Below, piece after piece: positions 1-10,542 of a stretch of 64,000 nucleotides of DNA (the stretch's first letter is position 1; the number at the start of each line of letters is the position of its first letter). The notes beneath the pieces are model-generated. The model searched no databases. It was not told the DNA's origin and was given only the letters and a program-made list of their open reading frames with translations. The stretch is from Neurospora tetrasperma FGSC 2508. Taxonomy: Eukaryota > Ascomycota > Sordariomycetes > Sordariales > Sordariaceae. The DNA lies in the NCBI RefSeq assembly GCF_000213175.1, contig NW_009799102.1, positions 2,615,763-2,679,762 on the forward strand. Reading direction: 5' to 3'. The translations under genes were made by a program, and so were the position numbers.

Positions 1-1280
1 CATTCGATGATTTGTGGCAACCACCATAGATTGTAAAATGACAAGAAAACTTGGAAGATGGGAACACCATCTTGCTTGACCAAGGAAGCAATGGCGTCCA
101 CTGGAGAGGGTCGCGAGGTCACGCAGGGGTATGGTAGTAGACAGTAGAGGGCAGTATCAACGAGATGCTATCCAGATGGATCAGCTTACCGTCGAGTGAT
201 GAAGGTCAAATTTCTGAGGCGACAGCGGAGATGGCCGTGGGCAACAAGGGAATGTTTGGGCGCGAATGAGCTCCTATCTGCAACGTGGGAAAACTTGTCA
301 GGAATCATGAGCACATAACAAAGACCGACCTACCGAAAGCAGAAGCAGACACGTCAAGGAAATTGGCCTGATGAATTAGGTCGATGGAAGAAGATGTGTT
401 CTTTTTACTCACAAGAAGCTGTTGATGATGTCTCGCTAGAAGAAGCAAGGCCAAGCTGCAAAACTCGAGGCTGTGGTACGTCGAACGCAAAGGGTGTGAT
501 GCTTTGCAAGCGAAGGAAGAGAATTGTTGACGAGAAGAAAGAGAAGAAAGTGTCAGCTCAGAATGGGCCGTGTTGAGTCGGAGGGGGAGGGCAGAAAACA
601 AGACGTTACGACCCGAATCGAGAAAACCGCAGCGAAGTGGTACCAGTTCACCGGTCTAAGAAGAACGATAGGTATCACTCCGATTTATCTCGAGTTCGTT
701 TAGTTCAGGAACAACAAAACGCCAGTTGTAACCAGCCATATACACCGCGAATTCGGTACCGGGTACCAAGTGTCCCCCCTGAAGCCCGGACATAGACTAT
801 TACCCCAGCAGGAAATTTTGAAAGGGACCTCTCCCTCGCCAGACGTTTTTCCTTTAGGAGCAACCTACTAATACCGGCTGATGTGGATCTCATACATGCC
901 CGGTGCTTAGCCTTATCATTCGTTAATCACAGTGGAGGGCAGCCCTCATTGGCCTAATATGGGGGTTCTTGGCTCCGGACGGGGCATCTAAGGACGGTCA
1001 CGAAGGGGAACTTTTTCGAAAGTTTGCCGTCTCAACTAAACGGAGTTCTAAACGGAGTTTCCCAAGTTGTTTGTTGTTTCGGATTCTGGCAAGCGAGGTT
1101 TTTCCGGCCGGTGCATGATATCTTGATTTCCTTTTTTTTTATTCCTTCCATCGGCAGCTGTTCCACCCCGGGTCTCCACGACTTGATCTTCTGCTATTTT
1201 CTCTCCTCGTCAGGACACTCTTCTTTTTCAAAGCAAGAACATATCCTCTTCCAGTGAAACTACTTATCAGACTACTTGCC
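1..1280. other. Upstream region, possible leader of a leftward gene
   Basis: I find no convincing coding region. Read on the minus strand, roughly 600 to 1 is pyrimidine-rich and carries splice-like signals, including a GTGAGT near 393-398 and a GTAAGC near 190. An ATG read leftward starts near position 90 and stays open to the window edge for about 30 codons. This fits the 5' leader and perhaps the first codons of a gene lying to the left, but that is inference. The right part (about 1000-1280) is the promoter and start of the leader of the rightward Myb-like gene. Confidence 0.3.
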
Positions 1281-1366
1281 GTGAGTCTCCTTTGCAAGTA
1301 TCGGTAGGATTATCAGCTATCGTGTTGTCTTCAGACCTTGACTCACATTTCATTCTTCGTCACCAG
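1281..1366 (+). other. Probable 5'-UTR intron of first Myb-like gene
   Basis: A GTGAGT donor at 1281 pairs with a CACCAG acceptor ending at 1366. A TTGACTCAC branch-site-like stretch at about 1338 lies 20-30 bases before the acceptor. At 86 bp the size is normal for Neurospora. Splicing would place the ATG at 1542 about 175 bases into the second exon. Both other genes of this small family also show an intron-like interval in the leader. Confidence 0.55.
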
Positions 1367-1541
1367 AAGATTTCCTTCAACCCCGAAGTCGCCCTCTTCT
1401 GTTGCCTACGATCTTTGGAGATCACCACGAAAGCTCTCAAACCAAGTCTTTGCATTACTCAAACGTAGGTCCGTCACTCAGGTCTTGTCTACAACTCAGA
1501 TCCCAAATAATAACCACAAGCAGAACTCCCATCCATCCAAA

Positions 1542-2384
1542 ATGCCCCCCAAAGCCGTCGCCAATGGTGAGTCTGCTTGCACCCTCCGCGGTCAAGCCCT
1601 CACCAGCAGCGAGGTGAAGATCCTCTTCGGCGCTCTCAGCAACCTGAACGCGCCCCTCGATATCGACTTGCAAGGCGCCGCCGAGACCGCCGGTCTCAAG
1701 CCCAACTCGTACAAGGAGATGTACCGTCAGCTCCGTCGCAAGTACGAGCTTGGCAATCCCAACGCCGCCGCCGCGGCTGCTGTTGTTGTTGCTTCGGGAG
1801 GAGGTGACAGCAACCAGTCTGTCACTACCTCTACTGGTTCTTCTTCTTCTACCGCTACCCCGAAGAAGGCCCCTGGAACTGGTGGTGGCGGCGGTGGCAG
1901 TCGCGTGAGCCGTGCTCGCCCCAAGAAAATGTTGCTCACGCCCGGAGTTGGTGGTGGTACTAATCAGGGCGTCGAGGCCGCCCTCGCCACCCCTGGCACA
2001 CCCATGGGAAACCTGAACTTCAACGACATGACGCCTGAGACTCCGTCCAAGAAAGCTTTTGGTACCTCTAACAAGCGCTCGGCTACTGAGGCCAACCCTG
2101 ACGAGACTCCCGCCAAGAAGGGGCCTGCTGCTCGTAAGCCCCGTGTTTCCGCCGCCGCGAAGCAGAAGGCTGTGGCCGCCGCCCAGGCTGAGACTAAGGT
2201 CAAGGTTGAGGCTCCTACTGATGCTGGTTTCATCGGTGATTCTTACGGCAACGATATCGATGCCGCGATGGAAGGCATTTCCCAGGCCGCAGAGGCTATT
2301 GAGGACACTCTTGCTGCTGCTGCGGCTGACGAGGGTTACATTACTGCTACTGAGGGTGGTGGTCCCGATTACGGCGAGATCTAG
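1542..2384 (+). CDS. Myb/SANT-like domain protein 1 (280 aa)
   Basis: This is a probable nuclear DNA- or chromatin-binding protein of the fungal Myb-like type. It begins Met-Pro-Pro-Lys at the ATG at 1542; an upstream in-frame TTG at 1338 is not a credible start. Residues of about 20-70 form a three-helix-like block (Leu-Thr-Ser-Ser-Glu-Val-Lys-Ile-Leu-Phe at its head, a Tyr-Arg-Gln-Leu-Arg-Arg-Lys-Tyr helix at its end) that resembles the heads of the two neighbouring genes. An Ala/Gly/Ser/Thr-rich, Lys/Arg-rich linker follows (about 75-215), with Thr-Pro repeats such as Ala-Thr-Pro-Gly-Thr-Pro and Met-Thr-Pro-Glu-Thr-Pro that could be phosphorylated. The tail is acidic and Ala-rich, ending Asp-Tyr-Gly-Glu-Ile. 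The coding region appears intron-free. The Myb assignment is by fold pattern, not by any named homologue. The target is unknown. Confidence 0.75.
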   Translation: MPPKAVANGESACTLRGQALTSSEVKILFGALSNLNAPLDIDLQGAAETAGLKPNSYKEMYRQLRRKYELGNPNAAAAAAVVVASGGGDSNQSVTTSTGSSSSTATPKKAPGTGGGGGGSRVSRARPKKMLLTPGVGGGTNQGVEAALATPGTPMGNLNFNDMTPETPSKKAFGTSNKRSATEANPDETPAKKGPAARKPRVSAAAKQKAVAAAQAETKVKVEAPTDAGFIGDSYGNDIDAAMEGISQAAEAIEDTLAAAAADEGYITATEGGGPDYGEI

Positions 2385-2391
2385 CCCACAG

Positions 2392-2511
2392 GTGAGTTGT
2401 TATTTATATTTTGCTTCGTTCGTGTGAGTCTCTCCTCAGTGAATCCTCTCAAGACTGGGTAGTTGTAAGTTAAAAGTTGTAATAGTTGCTGATGGTTTTG
2501 TTCATTTCCAG
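2392..2511 (+). other. Probable 3'-UTR intron of first Myb-like gene
   Basis: A perfect GTGAGT donor starts seven bases after the TAG stop, and a TTTCCAG acceptor ends at 2511 with a GCTGATGG branch-like site about 25 bases before it. Length is 120 bp. The donor is so close to the stop that alternative splicing could not extend the reading frame. Any effect on transcript stability is inference. Confidence 0.5.
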
Positions 2512-3449
2512 GATCTCACCACCGACACGACCGCCAGTACTTCGCACATTGGAACCACTGATCAAGACGACCTCAACAAGAATGTTGTCTGTCTCCCCTA
2601 CAGTCGCATCTTGATTGGTGGTCATAATGTGGTTGGCTCTTTTGGAGTTTCGGTCTTGCGCTCTCGGTCACTTGCTGGCACTTTTCTGCTTTCTCATGCT
2701 ATCGATCTCGGAGTTAAGGCCTGCGTGGGTTTAGACATTTACATTCCCGGTATTACCATAGTCGGCAGTTGGTCTTGGTGCAAGGGTAGCTTTAATCTCC
2801 ATTTCTTTGCTTTACACAAGCTCGGAGTTGGGAGTGCCCCCTTTGGTCGGTCGGTTGCATGATACTTAGTTTGGCGTTGTCAACGGGATTACTCCTCCTC
2901 AAGGCTTGGGGGTTCTTCTTTGTTGGCGAGAAATAGATTTCTTTGCTGTCGTTTTTCGGTATGGCCGTTGGCATGATGGATCCTGTCATGGCCAGTTATC
3001 ACGTTTTCTTGCTTTGTCGGCATTCAACAAGGCTGATGGAAGGACAAACAAGGAAGGGGAATCCATGACCTCGCTATAGAATAGTAGACTGAACGCCTAT
3101 ACCTACTAGAGAAAACAAACCAGTTCACGGTTGAGAGAACCCCTCTGCCAGCCATCGTGATGTCTACAGCAACTGATGCAAACTTCCATACTGTTCTCGT
3201 CGACATTCCACCTCCAAAGCCACATACGGAGAGTTGTGTACGGCAGAAGAGCTAAACTGAGATCAGTAGCCGCCTGTCCCTTCCTCTTTCTCCCTCAGTA
3301 CTCCCATCTCTTTCTGCATCTTCTTCATCGTCGTTACTCTTCTTCTTGTTGTGGTTGTCGTTGTTGATCTTGTTGTTCTTTTCACTACTGCTCGCGGTAG
3401 CAGCAACCACGCAAAGACCCAGGAATACTCGCAGGAAGAGCTGCGCCAC
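2512..3449. other. Convergent 3' intergenic region
   Basis: This holds the 3' ends of the rightward gene at 1542-2384 and the leftward gene ending at 3450. It contains pyrimidine/purine-rich low-complexity stretches (about 3280-3400) but no ORF with coding character. Confidence 0.5.
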
Positions 3450-5054
3450 CTACATCATAACAGCAACCCTCAACCATAACAACCTCAACGGCGCCACCGC
3501 CGAAGCCAACGCATTCTCATACGCAGTCGAAGACACACCACCACCGCCGCCCTGGTCCAGGAGTAACCAGCCCGGCCACTCTCCCAGACTCTCATCGTGC
3601 TCATGCTCGGCCTTGGCTGACAAAGACCAAATATACCTGGCGGCTGCTAGTAGGGTTTTGGCTCTCTTGGTGGTGGGAGAGAAGGGGGTGCCGGTTAGTC
3701 CAGTGGTTGGAGTGGGGAAAGGGGAGATTGTAGTGGCAGTCGTGATTCGAAGATTGTTGAAGAAGACGGAGTTGGAGATGGAGGAGTAGGATTTGGAGTT
3801 GGAAACAGGTTTTGCTCCAGCTCCCAGATGTTCTAGGGGCCAACCAGACACGCTATCCTGCTGGTCAGGGGCATTCAGAACAACAAACAAGTAAACAAAC
3901 GCCACCCTAAACCCAAATTCCGTGACACGACAACAGGGGTCTTCAGTTTGTGTACCTGCGTCTCTGCCTTTACTCTTAGTACCCTTGTTGGTAGAGGTAA
4001 CCGTGATGGTGGGCTCCTCATTGGCCACGGACTCGTTCTTGTTGATGGGCGTATCCCAAGACCAAGAGTAACTGGCATGGGCACGGGCATGACAACCGGC
4101 AGAAAGACTAAGAACTCTCTCGTGTTGTTTCCTCTCGCTCTTCTCAGCCAGAATGGAACGCCAGAGAAGGGATCTGGCAACGACCTTGAAGCCGATTGCC
4201 TTGGTAGGGCAGCATTTAGCGTCGGTCTGGGTACCCCTACTGGCGTCAGTAGCGGGCTTGTTGTTGACGGAGTCTTTGTTGTTGTTTTTGTTGATTTGAG
4301 TGCCGGAGATGAAGACTTGGTGATGGACAGGGGCATGAGGTCCGGTGATAGTCGGCGTCTTGACGGGTGCAAGCCTGGGGGCTGAAGCTGGAGCAGGGAG
4401 GAGGTTATTGCGAGAAGGAGCACTCAAAACCGTAGGCCGAATAGGGGTAAAGGGGGGAATGGGATTTTGGTGAGTATGGGGAACAGAAATGGCATCAGCC
4501 ACAGAGATAAAAGCAGGCTGAAGTTTATCGGCGTCAACAACAAGCGGATGTTGAGGGCACGGAGAGTTGGAAGCCCTCCAAACCGCAATGTCGTCGTTCC
4601 AAAGCTGATACTCCGCACATAGATTCACCCACGCCTGCTGAGCCTCATCAGCGCTCCCCAAGCCAGCCCGCTCAGCAACCTTGGCCCAGTCAGCTAGGAC
4701 TTTGTCCTTGAGATTTTCGAGGATGCTAAATATGAGATTGAGGTCGCTGGTGGTCGGTTTCAGGCCACGGAGTTCTGGTTCGATTGAAGAACAGCGAGCT
4801 CTCTTTGGGTCGACTGGAAGATTGCTGTTAAGTAGGAAGGTCCGCCGGAATCTGTACCACTTGTTGCGGAGCACTTCTCCTGAGCTGAAATTGGCTGTTT
4901 GGGCAGCCTTTGCCGCGTCAAATTTGAGAAGCCCTTTGTTGTTTCTGTCACTGCCAGTGATATTCTCGAGTACGCTGTAGATGAGGTTCATGTCCTTTAT
5001 ACAAGGCTCTCTACCCCGGAGCTTGGGAACGGCGCTGGAGGTTTTGGGTGGCAT
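3450..5054 (-). CDS. Myb/SANT-like domain protein 2 with duplicated domain (about 534 aa)
   Basis: This is an unbroken leftward reading frame from ATG at 5054, starting Met-Pro-Pro-Lys like its two neighbours. It contains two successive Myb/SANT-like blocks. Block one is about residues 18-72 (Asp-Met-Asn-Leu-Ile-Tyr-Ser-Val-Leu-Glu-Asn to Arg-Asn-Lys-Trp-Tyr-Arg-Phe-Arg-Arg). Block two is about 97-152 (Asp-Leu-Asn-Leu-Ile-Phe-Ser-Ile-Leu-Glu-Asn to Ala-Trp-Val-Asn-Leu). The shared xLNLIxSxLEN head shows an internal duplication. A Pro/Ser-rich linker follows. Two copies of a Gly-Thr-Gln-Thr, three residues, Cys-Cys, then Gly-Phe-(Lys/Arg)-Val motif lie near residues 275-295 and 370-390. A probable 5'-UTR intron is at 5064-5139. 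The end of the frame is less coding-like, so an unrecognised intron may give a different C-terminus. Chromatin or DNA binding is inferred. Confidence 0.65.
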   Translation of the reverse strand: MPPKTSSAVPKLRGREPCIKDMNLIYSVLENITGSDRNNKGLLKFDAAKAAQTANFSSGEVLRNKWYRFRRTFLLNSNLPVDPKRARCSSIEPELRGLKPTTSDLNLIFSILENLKDKVLADWAKVAERAGLGSADEAQQAWVNLCAEYQLWNDDIAVWRASNSPCPQHPLVVDADKLQPAFISVADAISVPHTHQNPIPPFTPIRPTVLSAPSRNNLLPAPASAPRLAPVKTPTITGPHAPVHHQVFISGTQINKNNNKDSVNNKPATDASRGTQTDAKCCPTKAIGFKVVARSLLWRSILAEKSERKQHERVLSLSAGCHARAHASYSWSWDTPINKNESVANEEPTITVTSTNKGTKSKGRDAGTQTEDPCCRVTEFGFRVAFVYLFVVLNAPDQQDSVSGWPLEHLGAGAKPVSNSKSYSSISNSVFFNNLRITTATTISPFPTPTTGLTGTPFSPTTKRAKTLLAAARYIWSLSAKAEHEHDESLGEWPGWLLLDQGGGGGVSSTAYENALASAVAPLRLLWLRVAVMM

Positions 5055-5063
5055 TGCCAGTTT

Positions 5064-5139
5064 CTATGAGAGGAGTAGGAATTATTATTGTCAGCAACCA
5101 TAGTTTGGAACATTGAAGTTGCGTATCTGGGTGACTTAC
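5064..5139 (-). other. Probable 5'-UTR intron of Myb-like gene 2
   Basis: Read leftward, a GTAAGT donor begins at 5139 and a CTCATAG acceptor ends at 5064, nine bases before the ATG. A GTTGCTGACAAT branch-site-like stretch lies between them. The 76-bp length is typical of Neurospora introns. Confidence 0.6.
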
Positions 5140-6748
5140 AACAGGTGAGGCTCTAGGCCTTCAAGAGTATTATCTCTGCCCGGAAAAGAAAGCTCAAGAC
5201 CAAGTTGGAGATCAAGACACAACAAGGGCGGGCAGAATTTTGAGATGTTGCTCTCTGGTGGCAGTAAAAGTGGAAGAAAGAAAGTTATTGGAGTCGAGGG
5301 ACTCAAGATCGACTTTATACCCAGATGCTTCTCTGATCAAGGTTACATGGACCGTATTGCACAATTTTCGGATTTTCAAGGTTCTGGCCCTTTTCTGCCT
5401 GTCACCTGCTATACATGTAGATATATAACAAAGCAGTGAGCGACCAGAAACATGCCACAAGAACCTGGAAGTGATCTCATTCAGGTTTCTCATCGCAAAG
5501 AGATATCTGGGGACAAGGTTCGAGGTTGGATTCATCAAGCCAAGTAAAGACCTACGACGCCCCATCAAGGTAATGTATATTGACCTAGGTCTTTTTGGAA
5601 GCAGACACTCCCCGATCACTAATACTGGAAGCTTGCGGTGTCTCAGACAATGATTGGACAGTTGCGGCAACATGCATGCATGCTTTTGACAGTAATGACT
5701 TCACCATCGTATGCCCCTACTAAGGTAAGGACAGGCTCCAAAGCTGGATCCATCATTTTCTCTTGGAATTTTCACCCCAACCAGAAAGTAAACAAATGTA
5801 AATGTGTAGTAATACCAGAAATGAGTAACTAGATAACATATGACCACTGGACCCTAGAGTACTGCTGCACTTGCTACGTCCCAGATCTTCTGTATCGAAG
5901 AATGCCAGGTCGACTGCCCATTGACCGACCAGCTTTGGGCAAATTATCAAGTGACAGATGACAGACGACAAACACTTCCTTTTCTGAACGGATACTGCTC
6001 TTCTGCAGACCTCAGACACGTGTCCGAAAGGGACATTAATCGGTAGGTGACTATCCAAAGGACAGCCAAGAACGTCAAGGCTTGGATCATGGACAAGTGA
6101 ATGGGTTCTTAGTCACTTGATTGTTTGATGACACATGTTCCATGGACGTTCAACAAGGGATGAAATATTGAGTGCAAAGGAACAATAGGACTTGAGCGTT
6201 TGAGCTGCATTTCATGCCATGTGTGAAAATCGCCTCCACGGGAACTTCGACAAAAAGCTTTCGTGAAGGACATGAAAGTCATTCTGGATTTATCTGATGG
6301 AATAGCGTTTTGGGGGGCTGGGGCTGGACATCACTCTCTGATATTCGAATCCTTTCTGGCGTACCTGCCATCCCACTTGGGCAAACAGACTCGACTGTTG
6401 AGTCTTAGCATTGTAGCGGGGTTGCCCGGACGATGAATAAAACGGATGGAAATTTCCAGTCAACGGTCGCTGCAGCCTGTCGAGTACGGCCACTCATCCA
6501 ATGATCCGCCGTCCTGGACAGTAGTCTCGGACGACAAACACGTCCTGGCGGTCTTGCCGCCTGCCATAATAGGGACGGTGTGTAGACAGACATTGTCGTC
6601 AAGTGGGGTCCTGGACGTCCATAAATATCCCCCATCCGTCGACGTCTCTCACACTCTTCCTCCTTTCAACAACCATAAGCTTGCCTACCAAAGCCTTTTG
6701 CTTCGAAGCACTCGCCGAACTCATCTTTCTGACAATTTGTCAACCAAA
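5140..6748. other. Divergent intergenic region between Myb-like genes 2 and 3
   Basis: This is the shared upstream region of the leftward gene at 5054 and the rightward gene at 6978. Short ORFs on both strands lack ATG starts or coding character. A CATAAATAT stretch near 6619-6627, about 350 bp upstream of the rightward ATG, is a possible TATA-like element. Confidence 0.45.
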
Positions 6749-6814
6749 GTGAGTCCAAATCCTTCAGATGTGTTTGGCTGCAAGAAATAGCGTCATCTTC
6801 TCGCGTCTTGCCAG
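6749..6814 (+). other. Possible 5'-UTR intron of Myb-like gene 3
   Basis: A GTGAGT donor at 6749 and a CTTGCCAG acceptor ending at 6814 define a 66-bp interval in the leader. No strong branch site is visible. The case rests on the donor and on the matching leader introns of the two related genes. Confidence 0.35.
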
Positions 6815-6977
6815 TCCACTTGCACCTTCCACTTTCCTGTCATTCCATCGCACTGCTGCCACCAGGCATCCCACAACAGTCACTTGACAGTCACTCGACA
6901 GGGTTGCCCTCTAACCAGCAGTCAACTGACCTGATAGCAGTCCTTCCCAGCCGACCACATCTCACTCAACCTTCAAA

Positions 6978-7703
6978 ATGCCTCCCAAAGCCAACCAGGA
7001 CGTCGCCGGCCAGATGAACTTCCTCTTGACTTGCATCAAGCACTCGACCAATGGCAAGATCAACTGGACCGAAGTTGCCGAGGAGCTCAGCATCGTATCC
7101 AAGGCCGCGGCGTACGTCACTCAACTCACTCAGTCACTATTTTCTCACTTTGCACCCTCACCCCTCCCGCAATGAACTCGAGTCGATCTGACACTTTTCC
7201 GCATTCCTAACAGTGCCAAACGCTACGAGCGCCTCCTGAAAGCGCACGACATCCAGCCGCCCAAGAACTACGGCTCCTTGACCGATGATGTGGGCGCCAG
7301 CGGCGCGAGCAGCCCGGCCAAGGCCAAGACTCCTCGGGCCCCCCGCAGCACTAAGCGCAAGAGGGCCACTGCAACCATCAACTACAACGAGGATTCCGGC
7401 AATGAGGAAGGTTCCGGCGACAACCGTGAGCCCTTCACGTACAAGGCGGAACCGGAGGATTCCGATGACGACGAGAAGCAACGCCCGCTGAAGAAGGAGA
7501 AGACTACTCCTGAGATGCAGACCAAGCAGGAGGAGGAGGATGATGGTGAGTCTGACTACTTTTCTTGTTGCTCTGACGATGTCGACCTTTTGGATGAAGA
7601 AGATGCAGCATACGGGTGGGAAGGCAAAGGATATGACGTGCTAATGGATGTTGTTGGGAGGATAGAGGGAGAAGACAACTACAAGTATGAGGGTGAAATC
7701 TGA
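6978..7703 (+). CDS. Myb/SANT-like domain protein 3 (about 207 aa, one intron)
   Basis: This is the third member of the local family. Exon 1 is 6978-7111 and starts Met-Pro-Pro-Lys. The intron at 7112-7213 has a GTACGT donor and a CTAACAG acceptor. Exon 2 is 7214-7703. The joined protein has one Myb/SANT-like block (about residues 12-60: Asn-Phe-Leu-Leu-Thr-Cys-Ile-Lys, Asn-Trp-Thr-Glu-Val-Ala, then Ala-Lys-Arg-Tyr-Glu-Arg-Leu-Leu-Lys). A basic Ser/Pro/Lys stretch with a possible nuclear signal (Ser-Thr-Lys-Arg-Lys-Arg) comes next, then a strongly acidic tail ending Tyr-Glu-Gly-Glu-Ile, similar to the tail of the first gene. A perfect GTGAGT at 7542 inside the acidic tail could be an alternative donor. 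Small one-domain proteins of this type are common in Sordariales. The function is unknown and a chromatin role is inferred. Confidence 0.7.
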
Positions 7704-10542
7704 GCATCCCACATACAACCGATCAGCCACTGGGGCAGAGACAAATGACGCCAAATTGCGGAGGAAAATGGTGGTTCATGTTGATACAGTGCGGTGAAGA
7801 ATCTGGATGGTGTTTGAGCACGGGGTTGGGGCTTTCATAGTGTGCTTTTGCGCTTTGCTCTGTTCCAGTCCATCGAAGGTACTATGTTCATGGCAGGTCT
7901 TTTTACTTTGGGCATCAGAACAGGCGTTGATGAGGTTTGGGCAGGTTGATGGTAATGGATGCTTGGACTGCGGAGCATAATGGGGTGAGGCGGAATGGAA
8001 AGCAGACGACGGGGTTTCGACAAACAACTGGGAAATAAAGTGCCTTGACTTACATTACATTATGTCCAGAAACTCCTTTGCTTTGATTCGTCGTTTTTTG
8101 TTGACGACTACCGTTCTTTGTCTGTTTGTTGACATTCGCTTCATGTTTGGAAAAGGGGCGGCAAGGCAATAACAAGGCTGGTGATGTGGATACATACCAG
8201 GTCGTCTGCCAGACTTGATAGCAAGCAATAAGTTGTCAGTCTCCCAGACCAAAAGCACGAAACCTTGTCACAATGATAAGAATCTGGAGTAACACGATGC
8301 TCATTTCGTTGCTTCCTATGCTGAGGAGTCAGATATTCCTCGAAATGTCGTGACATTGGTAAGGGTTAGGGTTGAGGAGCTGCAGTAGGAAGTTGGCGCA
8401 CCATTCGGAACAGAAGGCTGTGCTGGAGCATTTGCTTGAATGGCTGACCAAAGGGAGCTCGTCTTCGTACTATCTGAGTGATTTATGAGCCTTGAGTGTG
8501 CCTGTTGAAACGTCATGTCTGTTTCCATAGCCTCTGTCAACCAACTGCTAGGAAGAGGCCGAGGCTGCCACGAATGACGAATACATACCACACTCCTGAG
8601 GCTACTTCCTCAATAGAGCTCTGAAAACTTGTGATTAGGACGGTGTCGACTGGGCAGGAATGATAGTGAAGATGGCAATCTGGATACTTGTCAAGCTTGC
8701 CGTGGGCAACGGTCTGGTCGTATGGCCACACCAAGGAGTACCAGCCACTTCCGTCCATATAGACGATACCAAAGAATGGTTTAGTTTAGTGCAACAGCAA
8801 CAAATCAGAATAAGATGGATGTCGTCAGATAGCCATTGTGATGGAGATAAATACCATGGGTTTGGCGAAAGAATTGAGGTGGAGACGGTGGAGGGAAAAT
8901 CAAACAAAGAGAAATCAAAGTTTTTGAAAGTTGTCCAAGTTGGCGTGGCAGGTGCAAGTGTAACATACACGTAAGAAAACGCACCTGCCCTATTGTTGCT
9001 CGGATTTCTCTATTGTGCCTGCCACCACACGGCAGGGCATTGACTGACGCCCAAGTCATCTGCCTGTCACTGTCACGGTCAGCCTCATTCAGTTACATTC
9101 ACCTATTCACTTTACCTCTGGGCATTCACCGCAGACTGGTGCTACCCTTTGAGCTTCCTTTCCTTTCTCTACTGCAGGTAAAAAGCGAATCTGATTCTTC
9201 CTCCATCACCAACTCACCTCGCTCCATCCACTTGTTGGCTGTCAACTTTCCATTTTGGTAACTGCTCCTTGCCCCGCACCAATTGACGTGCGCTCTGTCT
9301 CCCAGTCAAAGTAGACGAATACTAACAATGTCACTCCGTAGACGCTCCAGTCCTTCTTTTGGCATCATCTTGCATCAATCGACCGCAAAATTCAATCAAC
9401 AATTCTTCGGCCTGCTGATATTGATATCACAACATTGACCGTCATCACCGGGTTCTGGAAATCAGTGGAGGTCTCCGCTAGAAGTGGAAGCGACAGGAAG
9501 CGCCCGGGTGGTTGCAACATTCCCACCAATCGACATCCAGCGACCTCGCGGTTGCTCAGTGTCTCATGGGTGTTAGTGCGATACTGTACTTCACGGCGAT
9601 ATTCGCAGCAACATTGATAGCCGGCTATCAGTCTTTATGCGCTAAGGAACTTCCCAGTACAGTGCACAATTGGCATCCCGGATCCACGAGTGACTGGGGC
9701 CAACCACTCAAGATGGGCTCCGTGCATCACCGAGTGAGACGTGACGGGAATCGCGAGCAACATGGCACCTCTCCTGTTTTTGTGCCAGTTTCTGGTAACG
9801 GTACGCGTCTCTTTTCCTTCATTTTTCCTTTCTGTCCCCTACCCCTACCCCTCCATTCCTCCGCGAAATCCGACTTTCTCTGGACACACACCATATGGTT
9901 GTGGGCGTGATGCGACAGAGACATCTCAACAGAGATTTCATATTGGATTTACTACGTATTGGGCAGTCCAGTGAGAGGACTAGAAAATTCGCTGGCTCTA
10001 TTCCGGGCCACTGCGGCGTCTGTCTGGCCAGTTCAAAAAAGACAAGTTGTTGCTGTTGTTGGACGCGGCAACCCGGTCCCCCTTTTCATTGCATAAGGAC
10101 TCTCTATGTGTTGATATAGGGCTTTGGTTGGCATCACGCCTTTTGCTTCACAATGCCCAAAGGTCGCTGTCAGGGTTACCGTGGTGACCGCTTAGCTCTC
10201 ATCGCCTGCCTCTGCCTTTATCTTTGAGGTTACCCTTGAGCTCACCTCTCTTTCACTTTGGGGGGGAAAAACAAGGGTTCTCACAATTAATCTTTTCTTT
10301 GGATGCTTGGTCATTCTTGTCATCGCCCTCATTTCTTCTACTCAGCTACAGTTTTATGCACCTGCTGAGCTTGTCATATTCCAACAAGACACAGAGCCGT
10401 GCTTTTGGGTGTACAGCTTCCTGCTTCAGACATATACAGTAGTGATTGTACAAAGCCCTCAAGTTCCCCCTCACAGACTCCCTGCACTCAAGATTTATCA
10501 TCTCTCCCACATGTTGTATGTTTCTAACCTTTCTTCGCAGCT
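7704..10542. other. Long upstream region of SUZ12
   Basis: There are 2.8 kb without a supportable gene between the Myb-like gene and SUZ12. The last 25 bases (CTAACC, then a pyrimidine run and CGCAG ending at 10540) look like a branch site and 3' splice site. The SUZ12 transcript therefore probably has a 5'-UTR intron whose donor I could not fix. Short ORFs in both strands look random. Confidence 0.45.

Noticed and set aside
1338-1541. In-frame upstream extension of the first Myb-like protein
   Set aside because: It starts at TTG, overlaps a good 5'-UTR intron signal (1281-1366) and has no similarity to the family; the ATG at 1542 matches the Met-Pro-Pro-Lys start of the neighbours.
5212-5673. 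153-codon leftward frame upstream of Myb-like gene 2
   Set aside because: Begins at TTG, has random composition and overlaps the likely promoter and leader.
8358-8373. Telomere-like GGGTTAGGGTTG
   Set aside because: Less than two units of TTAGGG; expected by chance and surrounded by unique DNA.
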